NCBI GenBank assembly: GCA_945873715.1 | Contig: CAMCFL010000086.1 | Coordinates: 1 to 9,195 of the forward strand | Reading direction: 5' to 3' | Length of the DNA stretch: 9,195 bases | From: Akkermansia muciniphila | GTDB taxonomy: Bacteria > Verrucomicrobiota > Verrucomicrobiia > Limisphaerales > UBA9464 | Shown here: piece by piece, positions 1-6,143 of the stretch | Layout of the letters: each line of letters begins with the position of its first letter | Position numbering within the stretch: position 1 is the first letter of the stretch | Translations under genes and position numbers: made by a program | Notes under the pieces: generated by a model | Databases searched by the model: none | Told to the model about the DNA's origin: nothing | Seen by the model: only the letters and a program-made list of their open reading frames with translations

Positions 1-98
1 TACGGGCTCAAGCTCGTTGTGGATCCCTCGTCCCGGTATCGGGTGTTCACCTATGGGTGGAACAGCCCTGCGCAGAAGCCTTGCTTACGATCGAAGGG
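1..98. other. unassigned left edge, downstream of the oxidoreductase gene
   Basis: This short stretch lies 3' of the FAD oxidoreductase stop codon. I see only a weak 4-bp hairpin at 32-43 (CCCG, GTAT, CGGG) and no U-tract, so I do not call a terminator. One plus-strand frame is open from base 1 and runs on antisense into the oxidoreductase gene. It could contain the tail of a neighbouring gene, but nothing in its translation is recognisable. Confidence 0.3.
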
Positions 99-1133
99 TC
101 AGCGTGTCCGCTGGAACCCGCTTCGCCAGCACCACCCAGCATGGGTGGCCAGCAAGAAAAGGACGGAACGCGCCGGCCGGGAGAACAGCGCCTGGTGCAT
201 CCACCCCGCCCAACGGAGGCGCCGGGCGAACATCCGATCACAGCTCCGGGCGACCTCTTCCTGCACCTGGGCCCAGGTCATCGTGCCCCGGCTGAACCTT
301 TCGACCGGATCCAGTGCCAGTTCCGCAGACTCAAATGCCATCGACATGCCGTTGCCGGTCATGGGCGGGATCATCGACAGCGCATCACCGATGGAACATT
401 CGTGACGGTCGATCGCCCGATGCGGACTTAGACCCAGTGCGGCGACCGAGCAGAACGAGGACAGATCCAGTACAGCCCCCGCCATGCGGGCGTGCAGTGC
501 CGATCCTGGTGGGCCCACGAGCCATTCGGGCCAGCGCTGCGCGAGATCCGGCACTGGTATCAGGCTGCGGAAGAGCCCGCAGACATTGACTTCGCCGTCC
601 GGCAGCCGGCACAGCCCGACGTAGCCGGTCGGCAGGAGGTGCATCTCGAGATCGGCACGCAGCTCGACGTTGCGCGCATGCACCTTCAATCCGAACCAGC
701 GCCAGCCGGGTGCCGCCGGCTCCGGGCGACGTCCCGAGGCGCGCACCACGCCGGCGGGGTATTCACCCGTCCATCGCCCTCCGACGCGCAGAGTGCCGCC
801 AAGCCGTTGGAATTCCTCGGCAAGCCAGTGATCCAATACGAATCGGGAGAGACACAGGGCCGCCTCGGGAAGGGGACGAACCCCCATCGTCGTGGTTTCA
901 CTGAAGAAGGCCGCGTCCGTCGCGGGGCGTGCACCCGCAGAGCGGATCCCGTCGAGCAACCCGATGCGGGCCAGGGATGCCAGGCCCCGGCCGCTGATGA
1001 ATTCACCACAGACCCGGTGGCGCGGGTACTGTCCGGCCTCCCACACCGTGACCGGCACGTTGCGGCGGCGGAGTGCGATGCCGAGGGTCAAGCCCGCCAA
1101 TCCGCCGCCCACGATGATGATGGGCTCAGGCAT
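99..1133 (-). CDS. FAD-dependent oxidoreductase, geranylgeranyl-reductase/halogenase-like
   Basis: Flavoprotein of 344 residues, a usual length for this family. The N-terminus has a Rossmann dinucleotide fold with GGGLAG at residues 9-14, ending in an acidic residue (WEA, 31-33). Next comes the RxCGEFIS segment (about 40-47) typical of geranylgeranyl-reductase-like flavoproteins. The second FAD-contact box, GDALSMIPPMTGNG, is at 249-262. I start it at the ATG of 1131-1133 because the Rossmann strand then begins at residue 5; an in-frame ATG 12 codons earlier gives an unlikely extension. It overlaps the methyltransferase gene by 8 bp and is the last gene of the PKS operon, so it probably hydroxylates, desaturates or reduces the methylated polyketide, as the flavoprotein does in bacterial alkylresorcinol-to-quinone clusters. 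That role is inferred. The C-terminal arginine- and tryptophan-rich helices may touch the membrane. No clear Shine-Dalgarno precedes it, consistent with translational coupling. Confidence 0.88.
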   Translation of the reverse strand: MPEPIIIVGGGLAGLTLGIALRRRNVPVTVWEAGQYPRHRVCGEFISGRGLASLARIGLLDGIRSAGARPATDAAFFSETTTMGVRPLPEAALCLSRFVLDHWLAEEFQRLGGTLRVGGRWTGEYPAGVVRASGRRPEPAAPGWRWFGLKVHARNVELRADLEMHLLPTGYVGLCRLPDGEVNVCGLFRSLIPVPDLAQRWPEWLVGPPGSALHARMAGAVLDLSSFCSVAALGLSPHRAIDRHECSIGDALSMIPPMTGNGMSMAFESAELALDPVERFSRGTMTWAQVQEEVARSCDRMFARRLRWAGWMHQALFSRPARSVLFLLATHAGWCWRSGFQRTR

Positions 1134-1830
1134 TGCGCTGCGCACTGAATCCGTGGCTGAACAGGCCATCCCGCTGCTCCGTCAAGTGCCATTGCGTGGC
1201 CCCCGGCCAGAGCGCAGAAAGCTCCTGCCCATCAAATCCGGCACGGACGCTGATGACGGCGTCGTGCCGCGTCACGGCATTGCAGCCGATCAGACCAAGG
1301 ACATGTGCCGCGGTGAGCGCCAGCGGCGACCGATGCGGTTCGCAGCAGATGAACCGGTCCGTCCGCGCTGCGATCAGGTGAAGGAGCGCGATCAGTTGTG
1401 CGCGGTCGAAGTGGTGGAGAAACAGGTTGGCCAGCAACAGGTCGGCCACGGGGGCCGGCGACTCCAGCCAGTCAAAGACATCCGAGACCACGCAGGTCAA
1501 TGGCCAGTCGAGATCCGCGAATCCCCGGCGTGTTTCACCGGAAACCAACGGCTGTCGGTCGACCAGCGTGACTTCCGCCTTCACACCCAGATTCGACCAA
1601 CGCCGCGCCAGTCGAAGGAGCAACGTCCCGTCGCCGGCACCCAGCTCGACCACCCGGAGCGGACGTAGAGGAAGGGCTTTCGCCGGTTGCTGGCTGCGAA
1701 ACGCACGCGATAGGTGAACCGGATGCCCCATGAGGAGGTTCAACCGTCGCAGATCCGCGCGTGAACCAATGCCCTGGGGATCCTCCGGCGGCAGTGCATC
1801 GAGGAGTTCCGGTTGGAGGATGCGGCGCAT
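1126..1830 (-). CDS. class I SAM-dependent methyltransferase
   Basis: Protein of 234 residues with a seven-strand methyltransferase fold. Motif I is VVELGAGDG (60-68). The acidic residue that normally binds the ribose of SAM is D91 in TLVDRQ. The post-II strand is ADLLLANLFLHHF (129-141), and a CEPHRSPLAL segment (163-172) follows. The N-terminal 45 residues (PELLDALPPEDP and LNLLMG) form a helical lid that may shape the substrate pocket. The gene starts 3 bp after the type III PKS stop and overlaps the oxidoreductase start, so the three are almost certainly co-translated. It most likely O- or C-methylates the PKS product. Which atom is methylated cannot be read from the sequence. It is not the membrane isoprenylcysteine-methyltransferase type, since it lacks transmembrane segments. 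Confidence 0.87.
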   Translation of the reverse strand: MRRILQPELLDALPPEDPQGIGSRADLRRLNLLMGHPVHLSRAFRSQQPAKALPLRPLRVVELGAGDGTLLLRLARRWSNLGVKAEVTLVDRQPLVSGETRRGFADLDWPLTCVVSDVFDWLESPAPVADLLLANLFLHHFDRAQLIALLHLIAARTDRFICCEPHRSPLALTAAHVLGLIGCNAVTRHDAVISVRAGFDGQELSALWPGATQWHLTEQRDGLFSHGFSAQRNA

Positions 1831-1833
1831 GGT

Positions 1834-2892
1834 TCAATCCACTTTCAGGAGTGCGCCGTGGGCACTGAAGCCCGCGCCGAAGGACGACATCCACCACCAT
1901 CCGCCGGGTGCCTGCTCGGCAAGCGCCCGTTCCAGGACGAAGAGGACGAAGGGACTGCTCACGTTGCCGATCTCGCGTAACAGGGTGGCGCTCCGCTGCA
2001 GTTCGCCCTCGTTGAGGCCAAGGCGTCCCTGCAATGCCGTCAGCACCTCGCGGCCACCGGCGTGGAGGATCCATCCCGTCAGTTCGTCGCGGCGGAGCGC
2101 CGAGGCCTCCAGCGATTCGATCAGCAGGGTTTCCACCGCCTTGGCAACGAGGGCCGGGACTTCCCGGGTCAGGATGTTGCGCAACATGCCCTCGCGCAGC
2201 TCGAAGCGCAGTGCTTCCCGGTCGCGTGGGTTGAGCAGGCTTCTCGATGTCTTCCATTCCACCCGACGCTGCTGTGCAGTGGGCCGGGCGGACCACACGG
2301 CCGCACCCGCGCCATCGCCGAAGAGGCAGGCGCTGATGAGGACGCCCGGATCGTCGTCGAGATAGAGGGCCGCGCTGCAGACCTCGACGCACACACTCAG
2401 GACATGCACTGCGTGGCCACCCGTGAGGAGCGCCTGCGCCGTCCGACAGTTCGGCATCGCGGCACCACAGCCCTGTCCGACGAGGTCCAGTGCGTGCACA
2501 TCGGAGCGCAATCCCAGTCGCTCGCTCACGTAGCTGGTGAGTCCGGGACAGAGATAGCCGGTGCAGGTGCTGATGAGGATGGCGTCCACTTGCGAGGGGA
2601 CAAGGTGGGCTGCGGCGAGGGCGCGTTCAGCGGCCCGGGCGGCCAACCTGGGGGCATGGTCGGCGAAGCGGCCATGCAGCACCGCGGGCGTCAGGTCAAA
2701 GGCCTCCGAGAGCTCCGCAACGGCGAGGTGCCGGGTGGCAATGCCGTTGTCTCCGGTCAACACCTTCCGGAGCACGGCATGGGAACGCTGATTGAGATGC
2801 TCGAACTGAGGTGACTCCTGCATGGCCTCCCAACATTCCGCCTGGGTGAAGCGATGTTCGGGGACCGCCGTGCCGAGTCCGGTCAGATACAT
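1834..2892 (-). CDS. type III polyketide synthase (chalcone/alkylresorcinol synthase-like)
   Basis: Homodimeric thiolase-fold enzyme of 352 residues that extends an acyl-CoA starter with malonyl-CoA without an acyl carrier protein. The catalytic triad is visible: Cys142 in GQGCGAA, His277 in ILHAGG and Asn310 in GNVSSP. Supporting landmarks are STCTGYLCPGL (108-118), LFGDGAGAAV (190-199) and the C-terminal SFGAGFS loop (337-343). FabH-type ketosynthases also have a Cys-His-Asn triad, but TGYLCPGL and GNVSSP point to the type III family. The usual HPGG around the histidine is HAGG here. Starter unit and ring type (resorcinol, pyrone or chalcone) cannot be read from sequence. A bacterial member with a methyltransferase and flavoprotein usually makes long-chain phenolic lipids, quinones or pyrones. 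An in-frame stop just upstream (2926-2928) leaves ATG 2890-2892 as the only good start. It lacks an obvious ribosome-binding site. First gene of the operon. Confidence 0.92.
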   Translation of the reverse strand: MYLTGLGTAVPEHRFTQAECWEAMQESPQFEHLNQRSHAVLRKVLTGDNGIATRHLAVAELSEAFDLTPAVLHGRFADHAPRLAARAAERALAAAHLVPSQVDAILISTCTGYLCPGLTSYVSERLGLRSDVHALDLVGQGCGAAMPNCRTAQALLTGGHAVHVLSVCVEVCSAALYLDDDPGVLISACLFGDGAGAAVWSARPTAQQRRVEWKTSRSLLNPRDREALRFELREGMLRNILTREVPALVAKAVETLLIESLEASALRRDELTGWILHAGGREVLTALQGRLGLNEGELQRSATLLREIGNVSSPFVLFVLERALAEQAPGGWWWMSSFGAGFSAHGALLKVD

Positions 2893-3033
2893 GAGCCCGG
2901 GGGCTGCGGCGATCCTTGGCCTGATTCACTCATTGAGCTTCGTCAGATACCAACGAAGTGGGATCTCTGAAAATGGGGTGCTCGCCCCATGGATGGGAGG
3001 GACCGCGGAATCCGCGGTTCAGCACCCGCCCTG

Positions 3034-3048
3034 GACGCCGGAGGCGTC
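3034..3048. repeat. palindrome, GACGCC arms
   Basis: A perfect 6-bp inverted repeat (GACGCC / GGCGTC) with a GGA loop. It shares its CCGGAGG core with the palindrome at 3105-3121, suggesting one family of small hairpins. A GGAATGTAGCC linker joins it to the larger hairpin at 3060-3082. Confidence 0.7.
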
Positions 3049-3059
3049 ACGGAATGTAG

Positions 3060-3082
3060 CCGGCGGTCGTCGCGACCGCCGG
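3060..3082. repeat. 10-bp perfect hairpin, copy 1 of CCGGCGGTCG repeat
   Basis: Arms CCGGCGGTCG (3060-3069) and CGACCGCCGG (3073-3082) are perfectly complementary around a TCG loop. The same arms recur at 3292-3313 with a different loop. The stem is very GC-rich and has no following T-run, so it is not a classical intrinsic terminator for either strand. Confidence 0.85.
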
Positions 3083-3104
3083 TACGCCGTCGCGAATCAC
3101 CCAT

Positions 3105-3121
3105 CGATCCCGGAGGGATCG
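3105..3121. repeat. palindrome, CGATCCC arms
   Basis: Perfect 7-bp inverted repeat (CGATCCC / GGGATCG) around GGA. Same layout as the palindrome at 3034-3048: short arms ending in CC/GG around a GGA loop. Confidence 0.7.
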
Positions 3122-3160
3122 CGCCGCCCATCCTCATCCCGCGGTGAAGGCAGGTTCTCC

Positions 3161-3184
3161 CGCAGAGACGCAGAGGCGCAGTGA
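3161..3184. repeat. tandem octamers CGCAGAGA-type
   Basis: Three consecutive octamers, CGCAGAGA, CGCAGAGG and CGCAGTGA, differ by one or two bases each. This short motif turns up between genes in several phyla, including Verrucomicrobia, as part of larger dispersed repeats (recalled, not searched). Its function is unknown. Confidence 0.65.
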
Positions 3185-3246
3185 AGAAGCCGGGGTGAAT
3201 TGGCCTTCTGGGTCGACGCCGGCGCCGTCCGGGATGAGGTGAGAAC

Positions 3247-3266
3247 GCCCGCTGAGGGCAGCGGGC
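3247..3266. repeat. palindrome, GCCCGCTG arms
   Basis: Perfect 8-bp inverted repeat with an AGGG loop (arms 3247-3254 and 3259-3266). It lies between the octamer array and the second CCGGCGGTCG hairpin. Confidence 0.7.
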
Positions 3267-3291
3267 CTACCGCATCGCGACGGTCGGGGGT

Positions 3292-3313
3292 CCGGCGGTC
3301 GGGCGACCGCCGG
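3292..3313. repeat. 10-bp perfect hairpin, copy 2 of CCGGCGGTCG repeat
   Basis: Arms CCGGCGGTCG (3292-3301) and CGACCGCCGG (3304-3313) match the hairpin at 3060-3082 exactly, but the loop is GG instead of TCG. Conserved arms with a varying loop suggest that pairing, rather than primary sequence alone, is kept. It is about 105 bp downstream of the alpha-oxoamine synthase stop, so it could protect or end that transcript. Confidence 0.85.
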
Positions 3314-3418
3314 CTACCTTCCGGGACGACCTCCGGCGTCCGGGCGAAGACGACAAGGTCTGACATGGACCGGCAGGCTGCCGATCCCCCCGGCATGGGG
3401 AGGCGGAGGACGGCGGCT

Positions 3419-4600
3419 TTACAACCATCGGTAGCCAGCGGGGGCTCGGGTGCATTCCGCGGCCAGCACTTTCGCCAGGCAGACGACGGCGGCGGTGGAA
3501 TGGGCGGAGGACAGGGCGAAGCGGAAGAGTCCGCACTCCGGTCCACCCGGGTATCGGATGAACGGGGGCTCGATGCCGGCGGAGCGGAGGGCGGTGAACA
3601 GGCGGCGATGTCGGGCGGGACTGGTGGCCGCAAGACTGAACACCGGTCCGAGATGATCGGAGGATTGAGGATCTTCGAGGGGGTCCAAGGCCTCCCAGAT
3701 CAGGCCCTCATGTTCGGCGAGGGTATTGCGCCAGCGGAATCCGTGGAGACGAAGGAGGCGCAACACTTCCGGCACGGCGGCGGCGTAGGCGGGAGGGATG
3801 GGAGTGCCTCCGCGGGCGGCCCGGCTACCCTCCCAGATCGCGGGGGCGAGCCAGTCGGGACCGGCGACCACCCCGCCGTAGAGGCCAAACGCCTTGCTCA
3901 GGGTGAAGGCGAAAAGCAACCGGGGATCCTGGACGAGTTCCTCCTCCATGGCCCCCCGCCCTTTCGCGCCCAGGGTTCCCACCCCATGCGCGTCATCCAG
4001 GAGCAGGAATCCTTCCGGAGGCAATGCAGCCAGCCAGGGTTCCAAGGGTTGGAAACGTCCGGTCAGGGCACCCACGCCGTCGCGGAGCAGGAGGGGACGT
4101 TTCCAGCCGTGTTGATCACAGGCCGCGGCGAAGGCCCGGGGGTTCTGGACCTCGGCGGTGGGCAGGCCGCAGGCGGCGGCGGCATCGCGCAGACAAGGGT
4201 GGGCACCGGTGATCCATACGGCGACGTCGCATCGGCTGGCCAGCGCCTGGGCGGCGACCAGGGGCGCGAGGTATCCCGAGGAAACCAGGGTGGCGGAACC
4301 GGTCCCCATCCATCGGGCAAGGGCCTTCTCCGCCTGCACGTACACGGCCCGGTTCCCGGTGGTGACGCGCGAGGCGGCGACATCGACACCGCCATCTCGG
4401 AGGGCCTGGACGAGAAAACGTCGGACCTCAGGATGCCAGGCAAGTCGGAAGTAGTCGCTGCCGCCGAAGTACGCGAGACGACGCCCCCGGACGCGGACGT
4501 GGAGGGGGCCATCGGGTTCTGCGGCGGGAAGCAGGCCGGATTTCACGTCGTCATTGCAGCGGAGCGGAGGCGCGACGTCGATGCCGGGAAAATTCCTCAT
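3419..4600 (-). CDS. PLP-dependent alpha-oxoamine synthase (BioF/KBL-like)
   Basis: Fold-type I PLP enzyme of 393 residues. The family condenses an amino acid with an acyl-CoA or acyl-ACP, releasing CO2, to give an alpha-amino ketone. The PLP lysine is K236 in TLSKAFG. The pyridine-binding aspartate and histidine are in LDDAHGVG (201-208). The substrate-gating histidine is H134 in GAHPCL, and the ASRVTTGN motif at 76-83 matches the family's GSRLVTGN. The usual EGVFSMDG stretch reads DGVGALTG (174-181), so substrate choice may differ from biotin synthesis. There are no bio genes nearby. It shares a strand with the type III PKS operon but is separated from it by 526 bp of repeats, so joint function is a guess. 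An in-frame stop at 4619-4621 makes ATG 4598-4600 the start; GGA about 8 nt upstream is a weak ribosome site. It could also be a serine-palmitoyltransferase-type enzyme of lipid synthesis. Confidence 0.85.
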   Translation of the reverse strand: MRNFPGIDVAPPLRCNDDVKSGLLPAAEPDGPLHVRVRGRRLAYFGGSDYFRLAWHPEVRRFLVQALRDGGVDVAASRVTTGNRAVYVQAEKALARWMGTGSATLVSSGYLAPLVAAQALASRCDVAVWITGAHPCLRDAAAACGLPTAEVQNPRAFAAACDQHGWKRPLLLRDGVGALTGRFQPLEPWLAALPPEGFLLLDDAHGVGTLGAKGRGAMEEELVQDPRLLFAFTLSKAFGLYGGVVAGPDWLAPAIWEGSRAARGGTPIPPAYAAAVPEVLRLLRLHGFRWRNTLAEHEGLIWEALDPLEDPQSSDHLGPVFSLAATSPARHRRLFTALRSAGIEPPFIRYPGGPECGLFRFALSSAHSTAAVVCLAKVLAAECTRAPAGYRWL

Positions 4601-4700
4601 GACATTTTCCGCAAGAGTTCATGGCGACCTCGCGGGAAAGCGGCCAGTGTCGGAGGATCCACCTTGTCCGGGGGCGCGTCCTGCCCTTTTGCCTGAGAAC
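4601..4700. other. 100-bp divergent intergenic region
   Basis: Both the alpha-oxoamine synthase (minus) and the pseudopilin-like gene (plus) should have promoters here, since they diverge across it. No hexamer pair is good enough to call. A GAG at 4695-4697, three bases before the plus-strand ATG, is the only hint of a ribosome-binding site on that side. Confidence 0.5.
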
Positions 4701-5453
4701 ATGAAAACCGTCTGGAAACGACCTTCGACCGCCAGGAGCGGCTTCACGCTGATCGAATTGCTGGTCGTGATCGCGATCATCGCGATCCTGGCTGGCATGC
4801 TGTTGCCGGCACTGGGGAAGGCAAAGGCCAAGGCGATCGCGATCCGTTGCAACAACAACCTGAAGCAGCTGGGCATCGCGACCATGATGTACGCCCACGA
4901 CAACAAGGACATCTTCCCCGACTGCGCAGGCGCGGCCTGGCCCTGGGACATCCCGGCGAGGGCGGCCAATGCGATCGTCAAGAATGGCGGCCAGCGCGGG
5001 ATTCTGTACTGCCCGTCCTTCGCCAAGCAGAACAACGACGAGCTCTGGCGGTTCATGACCGACTCCACCAACGAGCTGACCCGGTCCGATGCGGGCTATC
5101 GGGTCACCGGCTATTCGTTCGCCTTCGAAGGATCGGGCCGCATCCTTCGGACCAACATCACCGAGTCGCTCAACCCCCGGTCCTGGCTGATCAGCGGCCA
5201 GGAGGTAAACCCCGGTCCGTCGGACCGGGTGATCATCGCCGACGCGGTCATCTCGCTCGGCAGCAACCAGAACGATCGCACCCGGAACCGGTACACGAAG
5301 ATCGACGGCGGCTGGAAGGGGCATCAATCGCCGCACCTGAACGGGGCGATGCCGAGCGGCGGGAACCTACTCTACCTCGACGGCCACACCGCCTGGGTGA
5401 AGTTCAACCAGATGAGGATCCGGACGACGGGCGATCCCTCGTTTTGGTGGTGA
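4701..5453 (+). CDS. prepilin-type N-terminal methylation domain protein (pseudopilin-like)
   Basis: Secreted or membrane-anchored protein of 250 residues. A basic leader (residues 1-14) ends in Gly14, the prepilin peptidase site, followed by FTLIELLVVIAIIAIL with Glu19 at mature position 5. The hydrophobic segment at 15-37 anchors it in the inner membrane before processing. The polar segment KAKAKA (40-45) and NNNLKQLG follow, as is usual for this type II secretion/pilin-like class. Near the C-terminus, H212 is followed after 14 residues by D227-G228 (LLYLDGH), a stretched form of the H-x9-DG box of the same class. Such proteins are present in large numbers in Verrucomicrobia, Lentisphaerae and Planctomycetes; their job is mostly unknown. 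I chose ATG 4701 rather than an upstream start at 4554, because the leader then has the right length and the longer frame would overlap the divergent gene. No secretion genes are adjacent. It converges on cmk with an 18-bp gap. Confidence 0.9.
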   Translation: MKTVWKRPSTARSGFTLIELLVVIAIIAILAGMLLPALGKAKAKAIAIRCNNNLKQLGIATMMYAHDNKDIFPDCAGAAWPWDIPARAANAIVKNGGQRGILYCPSFAKQNNDELWRFMTDSTNELTRSDAGYRVTGYSFAFEGSGRILRTNITESLNPRSWLISGQEVNPGPSDRVIIADAVISLGSNQNDRTRNRYTKIDGGWKGHQSPHLNGAMPSGGNLLYLDGHTAWVKFNQMRIRTTGDPSFWW

Positions 5454-5471
5454 GGGGGTGCGGGGCGTTGC

Positions 5472-6143
5472 TCAGGCCAGATCCTTGCGGCGGCAGAGCT
5501 CCACCAGGACGGCAAAGACTTCGTCGGGGGTCAGGCGGGTGGTGTCGATCACCACGGCATCCGCCGCGGCGGTCATCGGACTGACGCCGCGACTGCGATC
5601 CGCTCGGTTTCGCTCGATGACATCGACGTAGGCCTGTTCGAAGGAAACGCCGAGGCCCCGATGCAGACGACGGGCGGCTTCGACCGGATCCACCTCCAAC
5701 CAGACCTTCAGGACGGCATCCGGATAGACGACGGTGCCGCAGTCGCGTCCATCGGCGACCAGGCCGGGTTCCTGGTACAGGTCCCGCTGGAATTCCAGCA
5801 GGGCAGCCCGGACCTCGGGGATCCGGCTGTAGTGGGGAGTCCGGGCCGAGACCTCCACCGAGTTCAGCTGGCCGACCGTGAGCGGTTTCTCGTCCAGGCC
5901 GGGTTGGCTGAGGGAATAGACGTGGGAATGCGGGTCGTAGGACAAGGCCCCTTCCTGCAAACGCGAAACCAGTTGGCCGGCGGCTTCCTCGGGACCGATG
6001 CACTCCGTCAGGGCGAGGACGGTGGCAGCGCGGTAGACGTGGCCGGTGGAGATCCCGTGCCAGCCGAGCGCCCGGCTCAGCCGGACCATGGAAGTGGACT
6101 TCCCGGTCGCAGCCCCTCCATCGATGGTGATGATTCGCTTCAT
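5472..6143 (-). CDS. cmk: (d)CMP kinase
   Basis: Cytidylate kinase of 223 residues, the standard length. It phosphorylates CMP and dCMP with ATP in the cytoplasm to supply CDP/dCDP for nucleic-acid and phospholipid precursors. Visible signatures are the P-loop GGAATGKST (9-17), ISTGHVYRA (31-39, equivalent to the family's DTGAMYRA), GRDCGTVVYPDA (132-143, the CMP-binding signature), and the lid ERNRADRSR (177-185) followed by SPMTAAADAVVIDTT (188-202). The start overlaps the upstream P450 fusion stop as ATGA (6140-6143), so it is probably coupled to that gene. An AGGA at 6148-6151 gives it a ribosome site of its own as well. In many bacteria cmk sits with aroA, rpsA or plsC; here its upstream partner is a regulated P450, which is odd. 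No residue that matters looks missing, so this is likely the housekeeping enzyme. Confidence 0.95.
   Translation of the reverse strand: MKRIITIDGGAATGKSTSMVRLSRALGWHGISTGHVYRAATVLALTECIGPEEAAGQLVSRLQEGALSYDPHSHVYSLSQPGLDEKPLTVGQLNSVEVSARTPHYSRIPEVRAALLEFQRDLYQEPGLVADGRDCGTVVYPDAVLKVWLEVDPVEAARRLHRGLGVSFEQAYVDVIERNRADRSRGVSPMTAAADAVVIDTTRLTPDEVFAVLVELCRRKDLA

Larger units (their letters stand above)
2893..3418. other. 526-bp non-coding region packed with short palindromes
   Basis: No reading frame here looks like a protein. The region separates the alpha-oxoamine synthase from the PKS operon, so the PKS promoter should lie near its left end, but I see no convincing -35/-10 pair. It holds a series of perfect or near-perfect hairpins: 2973-2990 (ATGGGG arms), 3002-3018 (ACCGCGG arms), 3034-3048 (GACGCC arms), 3060-3082, 3105-3121 (CGATCCC arms), 3247-3266 (GCCCGCTG arms) and 3292-3313. 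A short tandem octamer lies at 3161-3184. Arrangement and motifs resemble the palindromic repeats that fill intergenic space in Verrucomicrobia (from memory, not checked). They may act as transcript-end or mRNA-stability hairpins, or be mobile repeat remnants. Confidence 0.75.

Noticed and set aside
19..405. plus-strand frame open from the left edge
   Set aside because: Mostly antisense to the oxidoreductase. The first 98 bases could be the end of a real gene, but the translation is not recognisable and the stop lies deep inside another gene.
3060..3082. intrinsic terminator
   Set aside because: Stem is strong but no T-run follows on either strand, and a second copy lies 230 bp away; better described as a repeat.
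3200..4696. 498-codon open frame on the plus strand
   Set aside because: Antisense to the alpha-oxoamine synthase and running through the palindrome region; glycine-rich, low-complexity translation with no known motif.
5454..5471. possible bidirectional terminator between the converging pseudopilin and cmk genes
   Set aside because: Only 18 bp, no hairpin and no T-run.
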